This document shows positions 62,331 to 64,000 of a stretch of 64,000 nucleotides of DNA, piece by piece (positions within the stretch are counted from its first letter, which is position 1; the number at the start of each line of letters is the position of its first letter). The notes under the pieces were generated by a model. That model saw only the letters and a program-made list of their open reading frames with translations. It did not search any database and was not told where the DNA came from. Made by a program: the position numbers and the translations under genes. Source of the DNA: Apilactobacillus kunkeei (GTDB taxonomy: Bacteria > Bacillota > Bacilli > Lactobacillales > Lactobacillaceae); contig NZ_VBSE01000036.1 in assembly GCF_005930975.1 (NCBI RefSeq), forward strand, positions 1 to 64,000. Reading direction: 5' to 3'.

Positions 62331-64000
62331 CTATTTCATTAATTGATATAACTTACCGTAATTAACAGTTCCTAAACCGGTAGATTGATTGTACTTCTTA
62401 CCAGGTTGGCCAGTATAATACAAGTTACTATTATTTTTATCAGAATCTAGCGTATTAAATGGTGAATTACCATTGTTTGCAAGTTCATACAACTGTGGAT
62501 TCCATAATCCAAAACGATGGTTCGCTCTAGTAGCAAATAAAGAATTTACAGCTGCCACTTGTGGTGCAACGATACTTGTTCCTCCATCAGTAAACCATTG
62601 ATTATTGTATAACACAGTATATCCAGTTTGAGGATCACCGTTAGCGACGATATCAGGTAAGTTTCTACCAGATGCAGTCCCAGATGTTTGAATTGGTTTT
62701 GCGTATTGTTTTGCGTAACCCTTATCCATATTCCAGTATTGAACAGCATTATAACTATCTACACCACTAACATTTTTTTGGTATGCAGGTGTTTGGTTAA
62801 ATTTACTGAAACCACCACCTGTTCCTACAAAGTATGTGCTTAGAAAACTATTTTGATCACTATTATATAGCTTCAACTGGTTAAAGTATGGATATAAGAA
62901 ATCATTTGACCATGCACGTTCCCTATCAATCTTAACTCTATGACCGTTAATACTGTAGTTGATTGGGACACTGGTTGCTCCAACAGCCGTAATGAATGGA
63001 GATGATGCTGGAGATTCAACTGTTAGACCAGTTACTCCACCTTCAATACCATCATAAGCACCATTATCACCGGTTGAATTAAAGATGCTAATTCCTTGAG
63101 CAGCACCTTGTAACAACAAACTATTCATAATGGAATTGTAGTTCTTAGAAATAAATCCTTCATTTATCATTTGCTGAAGCTCTGCTTCACTGATTCCCCA
63201 ACTCAATGATAAACTGTCAGATTTGTTATCACTAATTGCTTTGGCAAAACTCTCTAACATCCCAGATATAGTTGGTTGAGAAACATAAACGTTGATATTT
63301 GATTTAGGAGCAATGGAACCAGCTTGTTGGATATCCATTGTAGTTTCATCACTTTGTGACTTGATTGAAGCATAGGAATCTTTATAAACGTGAACTCGTT
63401 TAATACTTGAAGGTACTCCTACTTTCTTCCAAAATCTTGTAATATCAGAATTCTTAAATCCACCAAACGTGATAATTCCAATCCCGTGTTTATTGCCACT
63501 TTTTGCTTGTTTTAATGAAGTCACTCCATAACGATTAACAAAGTCTTTGGGACTACGTTTCATTGAACTAATTTTGTTTTTTTTAGCAGCATTGCTATTA
63601 ATGTGATCATAGTTACTTAGCCCCATAAAACCACTAGCATACTTTTGCAATTTTCCTCTCATCTTGGGTTCATGGTTTGGACGGTATACAAATTTACCAT
63701 TCACCTTGACTCGCACTTGTTTATAGTTAAGAGCTTTTTGAATATTGGAATTGCTACCATAACCTCTCAATACCAGGTTACCGGCATATCTGGTAGTCTT
63801 AATATGATACTTTTTAAAGTACTTTTGAATCGCTGCAATATTTCTATTAGTTTGTCCATAACGATTGGCAAATTGTCTGGTAGATAAAAACTTCTTATGC
63901 TTAGTCAAAACATAGTTTTCTAGGTTACTATTATTTCTAGTTTTAAGAATAATAACGAAGTTTGAAATAAGTGAGTTAGATTTTGATTTGACTTTCTGAT
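62331..64000 (-). CDS. S53 family (sedolisin/kumamolisin-like) peptidase, 5' truncated at the window edge
   Basis: This gene runs off the right edge; the frame stays open to 64000, so the start is not in the window. At least 556 residues are seen. A TTG at 63908 is inside the activation domain and is not the start. The pro-domain appears as KKFLSTRQFANRYGQT. The catalytic region has ETTMD (Glu and Asp of the Ser-Glu-Asp triad), the oxyanion Asp in STGDNGAYDG, and the Ser in DGGTSIVAPQ. A C-terminal TGLGTVN closes the domain. S53 enzymes are secreted, acid-active and self-processing, fitting an acid-producing host. A signal peptide would be beyond the edge. Confidence 0.9.
   Translation of the reverse strand, partial: QKVKSKSNSLISNFVIILKTRNNSNLENYVLTKHKKFLSTRQFANRYGQTNRNIAAIQKYFKKYHIKTTRYAGNLVLRGYGSNSNIQKALNYKQVRVKVNGKFVYRPNHEPKMRGKLQKYASGFMGLSNYDHINSNAAKKNKISSMKRSPKDFVNRYGVTSLKQAKSGNKHGIGIITFGGFKNSDITRFWKKVGVPSSIKRVHVYKDSYASIKSQSDETTMDIQQAGSIAPKSNINVYVSQPTISGMLESFAKAISDNKSDSLSLSWGISEAELQQMINEGFISKNYNSIMNSLLLQGAAQGISIFNSTGDNGAYDGIEGGVTGLTVESPASSPFITAVGATSVPINYSINGHRVKIDRERAWSNDFLYPYFNQLKLYNSDQNSFLSTYFVGTGGGFSKFNQTPAYQKNVSGVDSYNAVQYWNMDKGYAKQYAKPIQTSGTASGRNLPDIVANGDPQTGYTVLYNNQWFTDGGTSIVAPQVAAVNSLFATRANHRFGLWNPQLYELANNGNSPFNTLDSDKNNSNLYYTGQPGKKYNQSTGLGTVNYGKLYQLMK

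Noticed and set aside
63906-63908. TTG as start of the S53 peptidase
   Set aside because: The frame stays open to the window edge and the residues before it continue the pro-domain pattern, so the true start is beyond 64000.
1-64000. Mobile elements, CRISPR arrays, prophage
   Set aside because: I looked for transposases, integrases, terminal repeats and evenly spaced direct repeats and found none; the only regular short repeat is the three-copy GATATATC set.

Overview
This window is AT-rich chromosomal DNA from a low-GC Gram-positive bacterium of the family Lactobacillaceae. The evidence is gene order and protein content: the yqeG-yqeH-yhbY-nadD-yqeK-rsfS-methyltransferase-tmcAL cluster, polA-mutM-coaE-nrdR-dnaB-dnaI, infC-rpmI-rplT behind an L20 leader, hit/ecsAB, and T-boxes before thrS and argS. 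An L-Lys type MurE and a D-aspartate ligase/racemase pair point to an L-Lys-D-Asp (A4alpha) cell wall. A heterofermentative, possibly insect- or plant-associated genus such as Apilactobacillus or Fructilactobacillus would fit, but that is inference. Nearly everything is housekeeping. I saw no prophage, insertion sequence, integron, CRISPR array or rRNA operon.

Layout. 1-5 kb: DegV, RqcH, a YdjM-type membrane hydrolase and a lipoprotein nuclease. 4.5-8.4 kb: msrBA behind an operator-like region, pnuC with a structured leader, ppaC and a LysR regulator. 8.4-16 kb: topoisomerase IV (parE-parC), plsY, and an ArlRS/CsrRS-like two-component system. 16-24 kb: yceD-rpmF, the yqeG-to-tmcAL ribosome-maturation/NAD cluster, and infC-rpmI-rplT. 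24-33 kb: thrS with its T-box, then primosome (dnaB, dnaI), nrdR, coaE, mutM and polA. 33-42 kb: a BI-1 protein, murC, sftA, ytpR, ytpP, a small unlisted gene that seems to start at AUU, trmB and ecsAB. 42-52 kb: hit, a YtxH-like gene, prsA, yhaO-yhaN (without yhaM), a class A penicillin-binding protein, argS with its T-box, and a glycine tRNA. 52-64 kb: a 2-hydroxyacid dehydrogenase, an asnB-murE-ligase-racemase cell-wall operon, a class II UvrA, a hypothetical gene and a sedolisin-type peptidase that runs off the right edge.

How the genes work together. The racemase would supply D-Asp, the ATP-grasp ligase would attach it to the L-Lys side chain installed by MurE, and AsnB would amidate the product. 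MurC, the class A PBP and PrsA serve the same wall. The yqe cluster couples ribosome assembly (YqeH, YhbY, RsfS) to NAD synthesis (NadD) and tRNA modification (TmcAL), and PnuC imports an NAD precursor. The Msr pair sits behind a Fur/PerR-like dyad and a triple octamer, suggesting stress control.

The most unusual observation is the gene at 39209-39511. It has a good promoter and a near-perfect Shine-Dalgarno sequence but no AUG, GUG or UUG where one is expected. The geometry is the same as that of infC in this window, which itself appears to start at AUA or AUU.
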